Assembly (NCBI RefSeq): GCF_029853675.1
Contig: NZ_CP122539.1
Span: 2,809,001-2,873,000 of the forward strand
Source of the DNA: Tenacibaculum tangerinum
GTDB lineage: Bacteria > Bacteroidota > Bacteroidia > Flavobacteriales > Flavobacteriaceae
Length of the DNA stretch: 64,000 nt
Direction: 5' to 3'
Part shown: piece after piece, positions 34,486 to 43,234 of the stretch
Layout: every line of letters starts with the position of its first letter
Numbering within the stretch: the first letter of the stretch is position 1
Position numbers and translations under genes: made by a program
Notes under the pieces: generated by a model
The model's database searches: none
Told to the model about the DNA's origin: nothing
The model's input: only the letters and a program-made list of their open reading frames with translations

Positions 34486-35475
34486 TTAGGGGACTTGGAC
34501 TTCGTTTATTATTGAGTTAATAATATCTATTGATGTAATGTTTTCGGCCTCAGCTTCGTAGGTAATACCTATTCTGTGGCGTAACACATCGTTAACGATG
34601 GCTCTCACGTCTTCTGGAATTACATAGCCCCTTCTTTTAATAAAAGCATAACATTTTGCAGCTTTTGCCAAGGCAATACTTCCACGAGGAGAAGAGCCAA
34701 AGCTAATTAGGGGTTGTAATTTTTCTAGATTGTATTTTTCAGGATAACGTGTTGCAAAAATAATATCTAAAATATACTTTTCAATTTTTTCATCCATATA
34801 CACCTCATTAACCACACTGCGTGCTTTGATAATTTGGTCGATGGAAATAACAGGGTTTATTTTTTGAAAATTTCCGTTTAAGTTTTGACGCATGATAAGT
34901 TGCTCATCTTGTAATTTTGGATAATCAATTACAGTCTTTAGCATAAAACGGTCTACTTGTGCTTCTGGCAACGGATAAGTTCCTTCTTGTTCTACGGGGT
35001 TTTGTGTAGCCATTACTAAGAAAGGCTCATCTAATTTAAAAGTTTCATCACCGATAGTAATTTGGCGTTCTTGCATGGCCTCTAACAAAGCAGATTGTAC
35101 TTTGGCAGGGGCACGGTTAATTTCATCGGCTAATACAAAGTTGGCAAAAATGGGTCCTTTTTTAATAGAGAAATCATTTTCTTTTACATTGTATATCATA
35201 GTACCTACCACATCGGCTGGTAGTAAGTCAGGAGTAAATTGAACACGGCTAAAACTACCATCAACTGCTTTCGAAAGTGTGTTAATTGCTAATGTTTTTG
35301 CAAGTCCAGGAACACCTTCTAACAGTATATGTCCGTTTCCTAAAAGTCCAATCAGTAATCGTTCAATCATGTGTTTCTGACCTACAATTACTTTATTCAT
35401 TTCTGTAGTCAATAAGTCTACAAAAGCACTCTCTCTCTCTATTTTTTCATTGATGGCTCTTACATCTATATCCAT
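34486..35475 (-). CDS. MoxR family AAA+ ATPase
   Basis: 329 residues. Walker A GVPGLAKT (54-61), Walker B with VLADEINRA (about 115-123), and the sensor region ATQNPVEQEGTYPLPEAQ of the MoxR (AAA_3) family, with the C-terminal lid to the end. Chaperone-like ATPase, first gene of the Bat operon, expected to act on the DUF58/vWA partners. A TAGCTTTG box at 35508-35515 is 33 bases upstream. Confidence 0.97.
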   Translation of the reverse strand: MDIDVRAINEKIERESAFVDLLTTEMNKVIVGQKHMIERLLIGLLGNGHILLEGVPGLAKTLAINTLSKAVDGSFSRVQFTPDLLPADVVGTMIYNVKENDFSIKKGPIFANFVLADEINRAPAKVQSALLEAMQERQITIGDETFKLDEPFLVMATQNPVEQEGTYPLPEAQVDRFMLKTVIDYPKLQDEQLIMRQNLNGNFQKINPVISIDQIIKARSVVNEVYMDEKIEKYILDIIFATRYPEKYNLEKLQPLISFGSSPRGSIALAKAAKCYAFIKRRGYVIPEDVRAIVNDVLRHRIGITYEAEAENITSIDIINSIINEVQVP

Positions 35476-35507
35476 AGTAATTGAAATAAGTTAGAATTTT
35501 TATGAAA

Positions 35508-35515
35508 CAAAGCTA
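35508..35515 (-). promoter_or_regulatory. -7 box of the Bat operon
   Basis: TAGCTTTG on the minus strand, 33 bases before the moxR start. No perfect -33 TTG at the normal spacing. Confidence 0.5.
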
Positions 35516-35665
35516 CAATAATAAGAAAATAACAGATGTTAAAGTATGGTTAAAGGTAAAAACGCAGAAGATATTTATAAATTATATATATGTACACATA
35601 TTTTTCATGTCTTTGTATCGATTTACCCACTACTATTTGCTAATAGTACTAATAACCAGTCTATT

Positions 35666-36439
35666 TTAAGACGATTTACGATATTCTTTTAAAGTTAATT
35701 CATCGTTTTCAAAAGCAGCATAGGTAAAATACTGTATCCAGTCTCCAGTATTTATATAAGTGCTGTTTTCTTTAAGTTGAATTTTTAATGGAAGATGTCG
35801 ATGCCCAAATACAAAAAAATCGTAGTGTTTGGTTTCTAGTTTTCGTTTGCAATATTGAACTAACCACTCGTTGTCTTCTCCTAAAAATTTAGCGTCTTCA
35901 TCACCCGAAATCAGTTTGTTTTTAACCGACATATACTGTCCTAATCGCATGCCTAAATCGGGGTGTAACCATCGGAATAGCCATTTGAATAAAGGAAATG
36001 TAAAGACTTTTTTCATGCGCTTATATCCCTTGTCTCCTGGACCTAATCCATCGCCATGACCAATTAAAAACAATTTATTGTTGATTTTAAATTCTTGAGG
36101 AGAATGATATACAGGAATGTTTAATTCCTTTTCAAAATAATCACGCATCCATAAATCGTGGTTTCCAACAAAAAAGTAAATCGGAATACCGCTGTCTTTT
36201 AGCTCAGCAAGTTTGCCCAAAACACGAACAAACCCTTTCGGAACCACCGTTTTATACTCGAACCAAAAGTCGAATAAATCACCCAAAATAAAAACAGCCG
36301 CTGCATCTTTTTGAACTTCGTTTAACCATGCAACAAACTTTTGTTCACGAGGAAAACTAGCATCAGAGGTAGGAGCTCCGAAATGCTGGTCGGAAGCAAA
36401 GTAGACTTTTTTGTTTTCAGAAGTATGGATTGAAATCAA
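35666..36439 (-). CDS. lpxH: UDP-2,3-diacylglucosamine diphosphatase
   Basis: Metallophosphoesterase motifs in order: SDQH, GDLFDFW, GNHD, IGHGDG and FGHRHLP. The substrate-specific segment GPGDKGYKRMKK is that of LpxH, which makes lipid X in lipid A synthesis at the inner-membrane face. The open frame continues to 36490, but family members begin about six residues before NKKVYFASDQH. The nearest usable start is TTG at 36439 (258 residues). That choice is uncertain by about ten codons either way; the core is not. Confidence 0.93.
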   Translation of the reverse strand: MISIHTSENKKVYFASDQHFGAPTSDASFPREQKFVAWLNEVQKDAAAVFILGDLFDFWFEYKTVVPKGFVRVLGKLAELKDSGIPIYFFVGNHDLWMRDYFEKELNIPVYHSPQEFKINNKLFLIGHGDGLGPGDKGYKRMKKVFTFPLFKWLFRWLHPDLGMRLGQYMSVKNKLISGDEDAKFLGEDNEWLVQYCKRKLETKHYDFFVFGHRHLPLKIQLKENSTYINTGDWIQYFTYAAFENDELTLKEYRKSS

Positions 36440-36498
36440 ATCGTAAATTTTGGTAAAAATAAGTATTTTACTGTGAGTTCGTACAAACAAATTTTAGC

Positions 36499-36506
36499 TA
36501 CATTTG
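36499..36506 (+). promoter_or_regulatory. -7 box of tadA
   Basis: TACATTTG, 27 bases before the tadA start. No perfect -33 element seen. Confidence 0.5.
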
Positions 36507-36533
36507 TTTAAAAGCTAACATTAACTTATCCTC

Positions 36534-36983
36534 ATGAATCCGTTTGACGATACTTATTTTATGAAAAAAGCCTTGCAAGAAGCTGAGGTAGCTTTCGATA
36601 AAGGAGAAGTTCCGGTAGGTGCCGTAATCGTTTTTAACAATCAAATTATTGCGAGGGCGCATAATTTAACAGAGCGATTAAATGATGTAACAGCACACGC
36701 CGAAATGCAGGCATTCACTGCTGCGGCAGATTTTTTAGGTGGAAAGTATTTAAAGGATTGTACGTTGTATGTTACCTTAGAACCCTGCCAAATGTGTGCG
36801 GGAGCAAGCTACTGGACACAAATTGGTAAAATAGTGTACGGAGCTAGTGAACCAAAATTAGGGTTTCGTGTTTTACAAACAAAATTACACCCAAAAACAA
36901 AAGTAATATCGGGTGTTTTAGAAGAAGAGTGCAGTTTTTTGTTAAAGAAATTTTTTATCGAAAAACGGAATTTGAATTTATGA
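36534..36983 (+). CDS. tadA: tRNA-specific adenosine deaminase
   Basis: 149 residues. Zinc cytidine-deaminase-like motif HAE (His55, Glu57) and PCQMC (Cys85, Cys88). Length and the C-terminal FFIEKRNLN match TadA, which makes inosine at the wobble base of tRNA-Arg. A generic nucleoside deaminase is the only alternative. Confidence 0.94.
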   Translation: MNPFDDTYFMKKALQEAEVAFDKGEVPVGAVIVFNNQIIARAHNLTERLNDVTAHAEMQAFTAAADFLGGKYLKDCTLYVTLEPCQMCAGASYWTQIGKIVYGASEPKLGFRVLQTKLHPKTKVISGVLEEECSFLLKKFFIEKRNLNL

Positions 36984-37048
36984 TAGTCACTCTGAACTTG
37001 TTTCGGAATCTCATTAAGAGAAATTGAAAGTAAGTTAAACTAAAGAAC
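36984..37048. repeat. Dispersed intergenic repeat fragment (GAACTTGTTTCGGAATCT type)
   Basis: The segment 36985-37020 has the form of a short intergenic element that I associate with flavobacterial genomes. Only one full example occurs here, so repetition must be checked genome-wide. Confidence 0.4.
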
Positions 37049-37540
37049 TTAAAACAAGGTTTGCTGTTTTGTTCCACTTTCGTGCTCTAACAACCATTTT
37101 TTACGCCAAATACCGCCTGCATATCCTGTTAACGAGCCATCAGAACCTACGACTCTGTGGCACGGAATAAGTATCCAAATAGGATTTTTACCATTCGCTG
37201 AAGCTACCGCACGAATGGCTTTTACATCACCTAACTGTTTGGTTTGTTCTAAATACGTTCTGGTGCTTCCAAAAGGAATGTTTAATAGCTCTTTCCAAAC
37301 CGATTGTTGAAAGGTTGTTCCTTGCGGATTCAATTGCACGTCAAAAACTGTTCTTTTTCCAGCAAAATATTCATCCAATTGTCGAACACAATTTTGTAAA
37401 CTAGGTGGAATTTCTTTTTGAGTATTAACTAAAGTCAAAGCATCCTCGTCTAATACAGAAATCGATTGGATTCCGTTATCATCGCCATCTATTTTAGCAA
37501 TACCGATAGGAGTTTTATAGTATGCAGTTTGTAGGTTCAA
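37049..37540 (-). CDS. Methylated-DNA--protein-cysteine methyltransferase
   Basis: 163 residues. The active-site motif PCHRV with acceptor Cys127 is followed by GSLTGYAGGIWRKKWLLEHE; the helix-turn-helix region (KAIRAVASANGKNP) precedes it. It removes alkyl groups from O6-alkylguanine in DNA in a single-turnover reaction. Short, Ogt-like, without an Ada domain. It follows a secreted protein gene by 6 bases and is probably co-transcribed with it. Confidence 0.97.
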   Translation of the reverse strand: MNLQTAYYKTPIGIAKIDGDDNGIQSISVLDEDALTLVNTQKEIPPSLQNCVRQLDEYFAGKRTVFDVQLNPQGTTFQQSVWKELLNIPFGSTRTYLEQTKQLGDVKAIRAVASANGKNPIWILIPCHRVVGSDGSLTGYAGGIWRKKWLLEHESGTKQQTLF

Positions 37541-37546
37541 TTTTAG

Positions 37547-38641
37547 TTATTGTTTAATAGATATCGATCGAGCTTCAAAACCATAGGCTACTCCAACATT
37601 AATACTATAGCCTTTTAAATCAGGATTAACGTTCGTATTGCTTATAAAAAAACGGGTTCTTATAAAGCCATTTCCTTCTTCTCTGAGATTAAGAAATGAA
37701 GGAGTAAAGTTTACTTTTTTTCTTTCCTTGAAATCTAAGTTTATACCAAAAATACTACTAGCACTTGTGGTTTCTTCTTTGCTTTTTTTATCACCTGTTT
37801 CACCAAAAGTAGTGACACCATAACCAATAAAAGGAAAGACTCTTATCTTTTCGTTTTCATAGGCTGGGTATCCTAATGTAGCATTCAAATTAATAATTGA
37901 GACTCTATCACCTTGAGGTATTGACAAATTATTAGTTATAATGTCTTTTTTAACTTTACTGTTGGTTAAAGAGAGATTTAAGCCTAGTGTAACTTTTTTA
38001 TAAGCTCCCTCTAATCCCATAGCAAAAGCAAGGGTATTGTTTAAAGATTCTTTAAACGGATTATTATAAGCTCCAAAATCAACACCAAGATACATGCCAT
38101 AGGACCAATGACTTCTTCTATAATTTGGAATTATATAGTTGCTAGTTTTTCTCAGCTCTTCTTCAGTTTTCAAGAGCCACTTTTTTGTGACATCATAAGA
38201 GATACCGTAGTTACTTTCTTTTTGAAAATGTGCAACTTCTTCATTTAGCATGTCACTAGCATCATTTAATAAAGAGTTGATTTGATAAATGTTTTTTACG
38301 TTGAAAATTTCTAGTTGAAATTTTCTTTTGTTAAGTTCAAGTAAGTTAAAAATTACTTGGTTATAGTCTAAATGAAAGGTGTCTTTAAAATCATTTTTAA
38401 CAAAAGACAAAGACTTGTTTATGTAGGCATTCGCAAAAACACCCATATATTTTACATTATCAATCACTTTCACATCTGAAGCATAATTAAGAGTATAAAA
38501 TAAAGAAGAGGTTTTTTCATTAGAGGGTAGTGCTCTAAAATCATCCCATGTTAATTGTCCGTCAGACCAGTTTTTTCTGTATTCTTGAGAAAATGATTCA
38601 GCTACTATCAATAGCACTAAAATGTGTACGATTTTTTTCAT
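37547..38641 (-). CDS. Secreted DUF922-like protein with a possible beta-barrel C-terminus
   Basis: 364 residues from ATG 38641, where a signal peptide begins (IVHILVLLIVAESFSQ); the frame continues to 38704 without similarity. The mature N-terminus (WSDGQLTWDDFRALP) resembles the DUF922 domain of secreted proteins predicted to be Zn-dependent proteases, but the HE-x-x-H-like signature seen in some members is not evident (EEVAHFQKE is the closest). From about residue 180 the pattern alternates in the manner of outer-membrane strands (YGMYLGVDFGAY, KVTLGLNLSLTNS), ending in SINVGVAYGF. Function unknown. Confidence 0.7.
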   Translation of the reverse strand: MKKIVHILVLLIVAESFSQEYRKNWSDGQLTWDDFRALPSNEKTSSLFYTLNYASDVKVIDNVKYMGVFANAYINKSLSFVKNDFKDTFHLDYNQVIFNLLELNKRKFQLEIFNVKNIYQINSLLNDASDMLNEEVAHFQKESNYGISYDVTKKWLLKTEEELRKTSNYIIPNYRRSHWSYGMYLGVDFGAYNNPFKESLNNTLAFAMGLEGAYKKVTLGLNLSLTNSKVKKDIITNNLSIPQGDRVSIINLNATLGYPAYENEKIRVFPFIGYGVTTFGETGDKKSKEETTSASSIFGINLDFKERKKVNFTPSFLNLREEGNGFIRTRFFISNTNVNPDLKGYSINVGVAYGFEARSISIKQ

Positions 38642-38651
38642 ATCTATTTTT

Positions 38652-39416
38652 TTAAACACTAAAAACATCCTTAGAGTTCTGTGTGGTAATTTCCGAAATT
38701 TCATCGAAAGTTACCCCGTAAATATCTACTAACTTATCCACAACTTGGGTAATGTAGCTGCTTTCATTGCGCTTTCCTCGGTATGGAGTAGGAGCTAAGT
38801 ACGGAGAATCTGTTTCTAACACAATATGTTTGATGTCTATTTCATGCAAAAACTGGTCAATTTTTCCGTTTTTAAAAGTAGCTACCCCACCAATTCCTAA
38901 TTTCATGTTGTATGAAATTGCTTTTTCAGCTTGTTCAAGAGTTCCTGTAAAACAGTGAAAAATTCCGAATAAATCACTTCCTTTTTCTGTTTCTAACACT
39001 TCAAAAATTTCATCAAAAGCATCACGACAGTGAATCGCAATTGGTAACTTTTTTTCTTTTGCCCATTGAATTTGGGTGCGAAAAGCTTCTTGTTGTTGGG
39101 GTAAAAACGATGTATCCCAATACAAATCGATACCAATTTCACCAATCGCATAAAAATCACGCTTGTCTAACCATTCCTTTACATGCGCCAATTCCTCTTG
39201 GTAATTTTCTTTTACCGAAGTAGGATGCAAGCCCATCATTAAAAACACATCGTTTGGATAGTTTTTTTCTAAATCAAGCATACGTTCGGTATACGAACTA
39301 TCAATAGCAGGGATAAAGAAACGAGAAACTCCTGCTTCTTTGGCACGTTGCATCATTTCTTTTCTGTCTTCATCAAACTGACTAGAATATAGGTGTGTAT
39401 GAGTGTCTGTTATCAT
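38652..39416 (-). CDS. tatD: TatD family metal-dependent hydrolase
   Basis: 254 residues. Metal ligands DTHTHLY (His6, His8), GEIGIDLYW, IHCRDA, HCFTG and ETDSPYLAPTPYRGKRNES, in the order of TatD-family DNases. Cytoplasmic nuclease or D-aminoacyl-tRNA hydrolase-like activities are reported for the family. Confidence 0.96.
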   Translation of the reverse strand: MITDTHTHLYSSQFDEDRKEMMQRAKEAGVSRFFIPAIDSSYTERMLDLEKNYPNDVFLMMGLHPTSVKENYQEELAHVKEWLDKRDFYAIGEIGIDLYWDTSFLPQQQEAFRTQIQWAKEKKLPIAIHCRDAFDEIFEVLETEKGSDLFGIFHCFTGTLEQAEKAISYNMKLGIGGVATFKNGKIDQFLHEIDIKHIVLETDSPYLAPTPYRGKRNESSYITQVVDKLVDIYGVTFDEISEITTQNSKDVFSV

Positions 39417-39426
39417 ATTTTTTTAA

Positions 39427-39459
39427 AGAAAGACCTTTCGCTAAGGCTGAAGGTGACAT
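39427..39459. repeat. Dispersed intergenic repeat fragment (AGAAAGACCTTTCG type)
   Basis: Shares 14 identical bases, AGAAAGACCTTTCG, with 51136-51149, and both continue with AAGG or AAAGG followed by GTG. Probably pieces of the same intergenic element. Confidence 0.55.
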
Positions 39460-39469
39460 TGTATTATTG

Positions 39470-39477
39470 TATCTTTG
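39470..39477 (+). promoter_or_regulatory. -7 box of the retropepsin-like gene
   Basis: TATCTTTG, exact consensus. The expected transcription start falls after the ATG at 39480, which is why the next ATG (39498) is chosen as start. Confidence 0.5.
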
Positions 39478-39497
39478 CGATGACAAAAGTACAAGAA

Positions 39498-39977
39498 ATG
39501 GCAAGTTTGAAAAAAGTATTACGAAAAAAGAAATACATTAAAATAAAACTTAAAAAAATGGTGACGAATCATTTGGAGTTAGACGGAGAAATTAATGGAG
39601 TAAGAGGCAGATTTATTTTAGATACGGGTGCTTCTAATTCGTGTGTTGGGCTCGATTTGATAGAGCGTTTTAAGCTTATTTCTGAAGAAAGTGAAGTAAA
39701 AGCCGCAGGTGCAGGTGCTACTGATATGGAAACACAAAAATCAGAAAATAACTTGCTAAAAATAGGAAAGTGGAAAACCGCTCAATGTGATTTGGTGTTG
39801 TTTGATTTAACGCATGTAAATACGGCTTTACAACAACACGATGCTGATGAGGTAGATGGAATTATAGGAGCAGATATTTTAGAAGCCGGAAAAGCCTTTA
39901 TTGATTATAACAAGAAAGCATTGTATTTAAAGAAACCTAAAAAGAAAAAAGTTCGAAAATTAAAAGTTCCATTCTAG
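39498..39977 (+). CDS. Single-domain retropepsin-like aspartic protease
   Basis: 159 residues from ATG 39498 (upstream ATGs at 39393 and 39480 are excluded by the promoter box). A clan AA core: FILDTGASNSCVG with catalytic Asp42, then DGIIGADIL near the C-terminal half as the hydrophobic-hydrophobic-Gly partner motif, and a basic tail (KKPKKKKVRKLKV). Like retroviral protease it must dimerise. No signal or membrane segment, so cytoplasmic. Substrate unknown. Confidence 0.85.
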   Translation: MASLKKVLRKKKYIKIKLKKMVTNHLELDGEINGVRGRFILDTGASNSCVGLDLIERFKLISEESEVKAAGAGATDMETQKSENNLLKIGKWKTAQCDLVLFDLTHVNTALQQHDADEVDGIIGADILEAGKAFIDYNKKALYLKKPKKKKVRKLKVPF

Positions 39978-39980
39978 AAC

Positions 39981-40019
39981 ATAAAAAATCCGCAAGAAAG
40001 TCTTACGGATTTTTTTATG
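39981..40019. terminator. Bidirectional terminator
   Basis: AAAAAATCCG pairs with CGGATTTTTT with one internal mismatch and a short loop; A and T runs on both sides serve the convergent protease and aminotransferase genes. Confidence 0.8.
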
Positions 40020-40037
40020 ATTAATTATTGAAGTTAC

Positions 40038-41225
40038 CTAACTCAACACTTCTTTTATTCTTCGAATAGCTTCTCGTAATTGTAATTCAGAAGCTGCATA
40101 CGATAAACGAACACAGTTCGGTGCACCAAAAGCTTCACCAGTAACAGTGGCTACGTTTGCCTCTTCTAGCAATAACATAGAAAAATCGTTGGCATTTTCA
40201 ATTGTTTTTCCTTTAATGGTTTTTCCGAAGAAATCAGAAATGTCAGGAAATACATAAAAAGCACCTTCAGGCACATTCAATTTGAATCCGTCAATTTCTC
40301 CTAATAATTGCAACACTAAGTCCCTACGTTTTTTAAATTCATCAACCATATACTGTACTTTTTCAGGCGATGCTTTTACAGCTGTAATGGCAGCGCGTTG
40401 GGCAATACAGTTGGTTCCCGACGTAATTTGACCTTGCATTTTTGTACAGGCTTTGGCAATCCATGCAGGCGCACCAAGGTATCCAATTCTCCATCCGGTC
40501 ATGGCAAATGCTTTGGCCAAACCGTTCACCGTAATGGTACGGTCATACATGCTTTCGATAGCCGCAAAACTAAACGGCTTTGTTCCGTAGTTAATGTGCT
40601 CGTATATTTCGTCTGATAAAATGTAAATATTTGGATACTTTTCTAAGACCTTAGCCAAGGCACGATATTCTTCTTCGTTATAAATCGTTCCACTCGGATT
40701 GTTCGGCGAGTTAAAGAAAATCATCTTCGTTTTTGGTGAAATAGCCGCTTCTAATTGTGCTGGAGTGATTTTAAAATCATTTTCGATAGTAGAAGGAATT
40801 TCGACAAATTTGGCTTCACACAACGTGGCAATGGCAGAATAGCTCACCCAATAAGGTGCGGGTAACAACACTTCATCACCTGGGTTTAACAATACCTGAG
40901 CAACATTGGCAATAGATTGTTTTGCTCCTGTAGAAACTACTATCTGATTTGGAGCATAAACCAAGTTATTATCGCGTTGAAACTTTTCGCAAATAGCCTC
41001 TTTCAACTCTACATATCCATCAACTGGGGTGTATGAGTTGTAATTTTGTTGAATAGCTTCAATAGCAGCATCTTTAATAAAATCGGGAGTATTAAAATCG
41101 GGTTCTCCTAAACTTAAACTAATGATGTCTTTACCTTCAGCTTTTAACTCTCTTGCTTTCGCAGCCATGGCTAAAGTTTGCGATACTGGTAAACTTTGAA
41201 TTCTGTTTGATAGTGCGTTTGACAT
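40038..41225 (-). CDS. PLP-dependent class I aminotransferase (aspartate type)
   Basis: 395 residues. Fold-type I motifs: NSPNNPSGT, SDEIYEH, and the PLP lysine Lys238 in NGLAKAFAMTGWRIGYLG. Closest to prephenate/aspartate aminotransferases of the Ib branch. Cytoplasmic amino-acid metabolism; the exact substrate is not readable from sequence. Confidence 0.94.
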   Translation of the reverse strand: MSNALSNRIQSLPVSQTLAMAAKARELKAEGKDIISLSLGEPDFNTPDFIKDAAIEAIQQNYNSYTPVDGYVELKEAICEKFQRDNNLVYAPNQIVVSTGAKQSIANVAQVLLNPGDEVLLPAPYWVSYSAIATLCEAKFVEIPSTIENDFKITPAQLEAAISPKTKMIFFNSPNNPSGTIYNEEEYRALAKVLEKYPNIYILSDEIYEHINYGTKPFSFAAIESMYDRTITVNGLAKAFAMTGWRIGYLGAPAWIAKACTKMQGQITSGTNCIAQRAAITAVKASPEKVQYMVDEFKKRRDLVLQLLGEIDGFKLNVPEGAFYVFPDISDFFGKTIKGKTIENANDFSMLLLEEANVATVTGEAFGAPNCVRLSYAASELQLREAIRRIKEVLS

Positions 41226-41249
41226 TGTGTTGTTATGTTGTTTGTTGAT

Positions 41250-42341
41250 TTATGCTAGTTGCGGTTTTTTTCCTAATTCAGCTAAGTGTTTAAAGTGCTC
41301 AATAACTGCTCTGCGTGTCGTTTTATACTCATTATAAGGAAGATTGAATTCCTTAGCAGTTTCTTTTACGATTTTAGCTAACTTATCATAGTGAATATGA
41401 GAAATGTTAGGAAAAATATGATGTTCTACTTGATGATTCAATCCACCTGTATAAAAGTTGATAAACCAATTTCTAGGAGCAAAGTTTGCTGTGGTATACA
41501 ATTGGTGAATAGCCCAAGTATTTTTCATGTTACCGTCTTCATCTGGTAAAGGAGTTTCTGTTTTAGGAACGATGTGTGCTAATTGAAAAACGACACTTAG
41601 AATAATTCCTGCCGTATAATGCATTACAAAAAAGCCAATCAATACTTTCCACCAAGCGATATTCATTACTGCGATGGGTAATACGACCCATAGTGCATAA
41701 TAAATTACTTTTGAAACGACTAATTTAGTCCACTCCTTGGCTGGATTTGGAAACTCACCGTAGGATAATTTACGCTTTAAATAGCTGCGCATTTGTTTAA
41801 AATCGGTAGTAATAGCCCAATTAATAGTCAGCAATCCGTATAAAAAGATAGAGTAATATTTTTGGAATTTGTGTATCCATAACCATTGTGTGTGTTTTGA
41901 AAAACGGATAATTCTACCTGCATCCATATCCTCATCATGGTCTTGAATGTTTGTGTATGTATGGTGTAATACATTGTGTTGCACTTTCCAGTTATACACA
42001 TTACCTGCTAAAATATAAATACTGCTTCCAAAAAGTTTGTTTACCCATTTTTTGCTAGAAAAAGATTCGTGGTTGGCATCGTGCATTACATTCATTCCTA
42101 CTCCAGCCATTCCAACACCCATTAAAACGGCAAGAGCTAACTTTATCCATTGCGACATATCAACGGTTAAAATTAGTACAAACGGAACAATAAACATTGC
42201 TAGCATAATGATAGCTTTTGAATATAGTTTCCAGTTACCTGTACGTTTAATGTCATTTTCTTTAAAGTAGTTGTTTACTCTTTTATTTAAAGTTCTAAAA
42301 AACTTAGCTTTGTCTATTCTTGAGAAGTTTATTGTCTTCAT
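41250..42341 (-). CDS. Membrane fatty-acid desaturase (acyl-CoA/acyl-lipid)
   Basis: 363 residues with three histidine boxes: HDANH (87-91), HNVLHH (122-127) and HQVEHH (about 302-307). Gln/His in the third box marks the front-end (delta-6-like) or Bacteroidota acyl-lipid group. Several membrane helices between the boxes (MLAMFIVPFVLILTV, LALAVLMGVGMAGVGM). It introduces a cis double bond and would adjust membrane fluidity. A TATTTTTG box at 42361-42368 on the minus strand is 20 bases upstream. Confidence 0.94.
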   Translation of the reverse strand: MKTINFSRIDKAKFFRTLNKRVNNYFKENDIKRTGNWKLYSKAIIMLAMFIVPFVLILTVDMSQWIKLALAVLMGVGMAGVGMNVMHDANHESFSSKKWVNKLFGSSIYILAGNVYNWKVQHNVLHHTYTNIQDHDEDMDAGRIIRFSKHTQWLWIHKFQKYYSIFLYGLLTINWAITTDFKQMRSYLKRKLSYGEFPNPAKEWTKLVVSKVIYYALWVVLPIAVMNIAWWKVLIGFFVMHYTAGIILSVVFQLAHIVPKTETPLPDEDGNMKNTWAIHQLYTTANFAPRNWFINFYTGGLNHQVEHHIFPNISHIHYDKLAKIVKETAKEFNLPYNEYKTTRRAVIEHFKHLAELGKKPQLA

Positions 42342-42360
42342 TTATTGTTTGTTTATATGA

Positions 42361-42368
42361 CAAAAATA
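42361..42368 (-). promoter_or_regulatory. -7 box of the desaturase gene
   Basis: TATTTTTG on the minus strand, 20 bases before the start. Confidence 0.5.
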
Positions 42369-42459
42369 AGCGTTTTTGGTTCATAGTTACAGCTAAAGGT
42401 TAACTTTTTAATCAGATTAATATCTTTTGTATAAAAATTAACAATACCAATTAGTTTTT

Positions 42460-42467
42460 TATTTTTG
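42460..42467 (+). promoter_or_regulatory. -7 box of rsmG
   Basis: TATTTTTG, 20 bases before the rsmG start; divergent from the desaturase promoter. Confidence 0.5.
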
Positions 42468-42486
42468 CAACGGAAAAAATCACTTC

Positions 42487-43116
42487 ATGGAACTTATAAA
42501 AAAATACTTTAATAATTTATCGGAAACACAATTAGAACAATTTTCTAAGTTGCAAGAATTGTATCAAGATTGGAACTTAAAAATTAACGTCGTTTCTCGT
42601 AAAGATATTGATGAGTTGTATTTACGTCATGTACTCCACTCGTTAGGAATTGCTAAAGTTATGGATTTTAAAGCCGGAGCCAAGGTAATGGATGTAGGTA
42701 CAGGTGGTGGTTTTCCAGGAATTCCATTGGCTATTTTATTTCCTGAAACGCACTTTCACTTGGTTGATTCGATCGGAAAAAAAATTAAAGTAGTAAATGA
42801 AGTTGCTGAAGGTTTAGGGCTAGAAAACGTAAAAACTACGCACGGACGTGTGGAAGAAGTAGATGATACATATGATTTTATTGTAAGTAGAGCAGTGGCA
42901 CAAATGGAAACCTTTCATCGTTGGGTGAAAAATAAAGTGCATAAAAAGCAAAACCATGTGCTTAAAAACGGAATCTTATACTTAAAAGGAGGTGATCTTA
43001 CGGAAGAACTTGCGAACTTTCCGAAAGCCACTATTTATGATTTACCAGACTTTTTTGAAGAAAATTTCTTTGAAACCAAAAAAGTGGTGCATGTACCCAT
43101 GAAATATAAAGGTTAA
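42487..43116 (+). CDS. rsmG: 16S rRNA (guanine-527-N7)-methyltransferase
   Basis: 209 residues. SAM-binding motif VMDVGTGGGFPGIPLAI near 58-74, the RsmG N-terminal helices (QFSKLQELYQDWNLKINVVSR), and VSRAVAQMETFHRW. Modifies the 530 loop of 16S rRNA; loss gives mild streptomycin resistance in other bacteria. Full length for the family. Confidence 0.97.
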   Translation: MELIKKYFNNLSETQLEQFSKLQELYQDWNLKINVVSRKDIDELYLRHVLHSLGIAKVMDFKAGAKVMDVGTGGGFPGIPLAILFPETHFHLVDSIGKKIKVVNEVAEGLGLENVKTTHGRVEEVDDTYDFIVSRAVAQMETFHRWVKNKVHKKQNHVLKNGILYLKGGDLTEELANFPKATIYDLPDFFEENFFETKKVVHVPMKYKG

Positions 43117-43151
43117 TCTCTATTGAGGTTACCTTGGCTATTCGAGTAAGA

Positions 43152-43190
43152 ACCCTCCCTTTGGTTGGAGTTTCAACTTAAAGGAGGAAT
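43152..43190. repeat. Intergenic hairpin repeat between rsmG and arsC
   Basis: CCTCCCTTT (43154-43162) pairs with AAAGGAGG (43180-43187) with one bulge, and an inner GTTG/CAAC pair closes a 6-base loop. It is too rich in purine/pyrimidine arms and lacks a T run, so it resembles a mobile hairpin repeat more than a terminator. Confidence 0.45.
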
Positions 43191-43234
43191 CTTTTCAAAC
43201 AGCATCACAGATTTTTTTATACCCCTTTATACGA

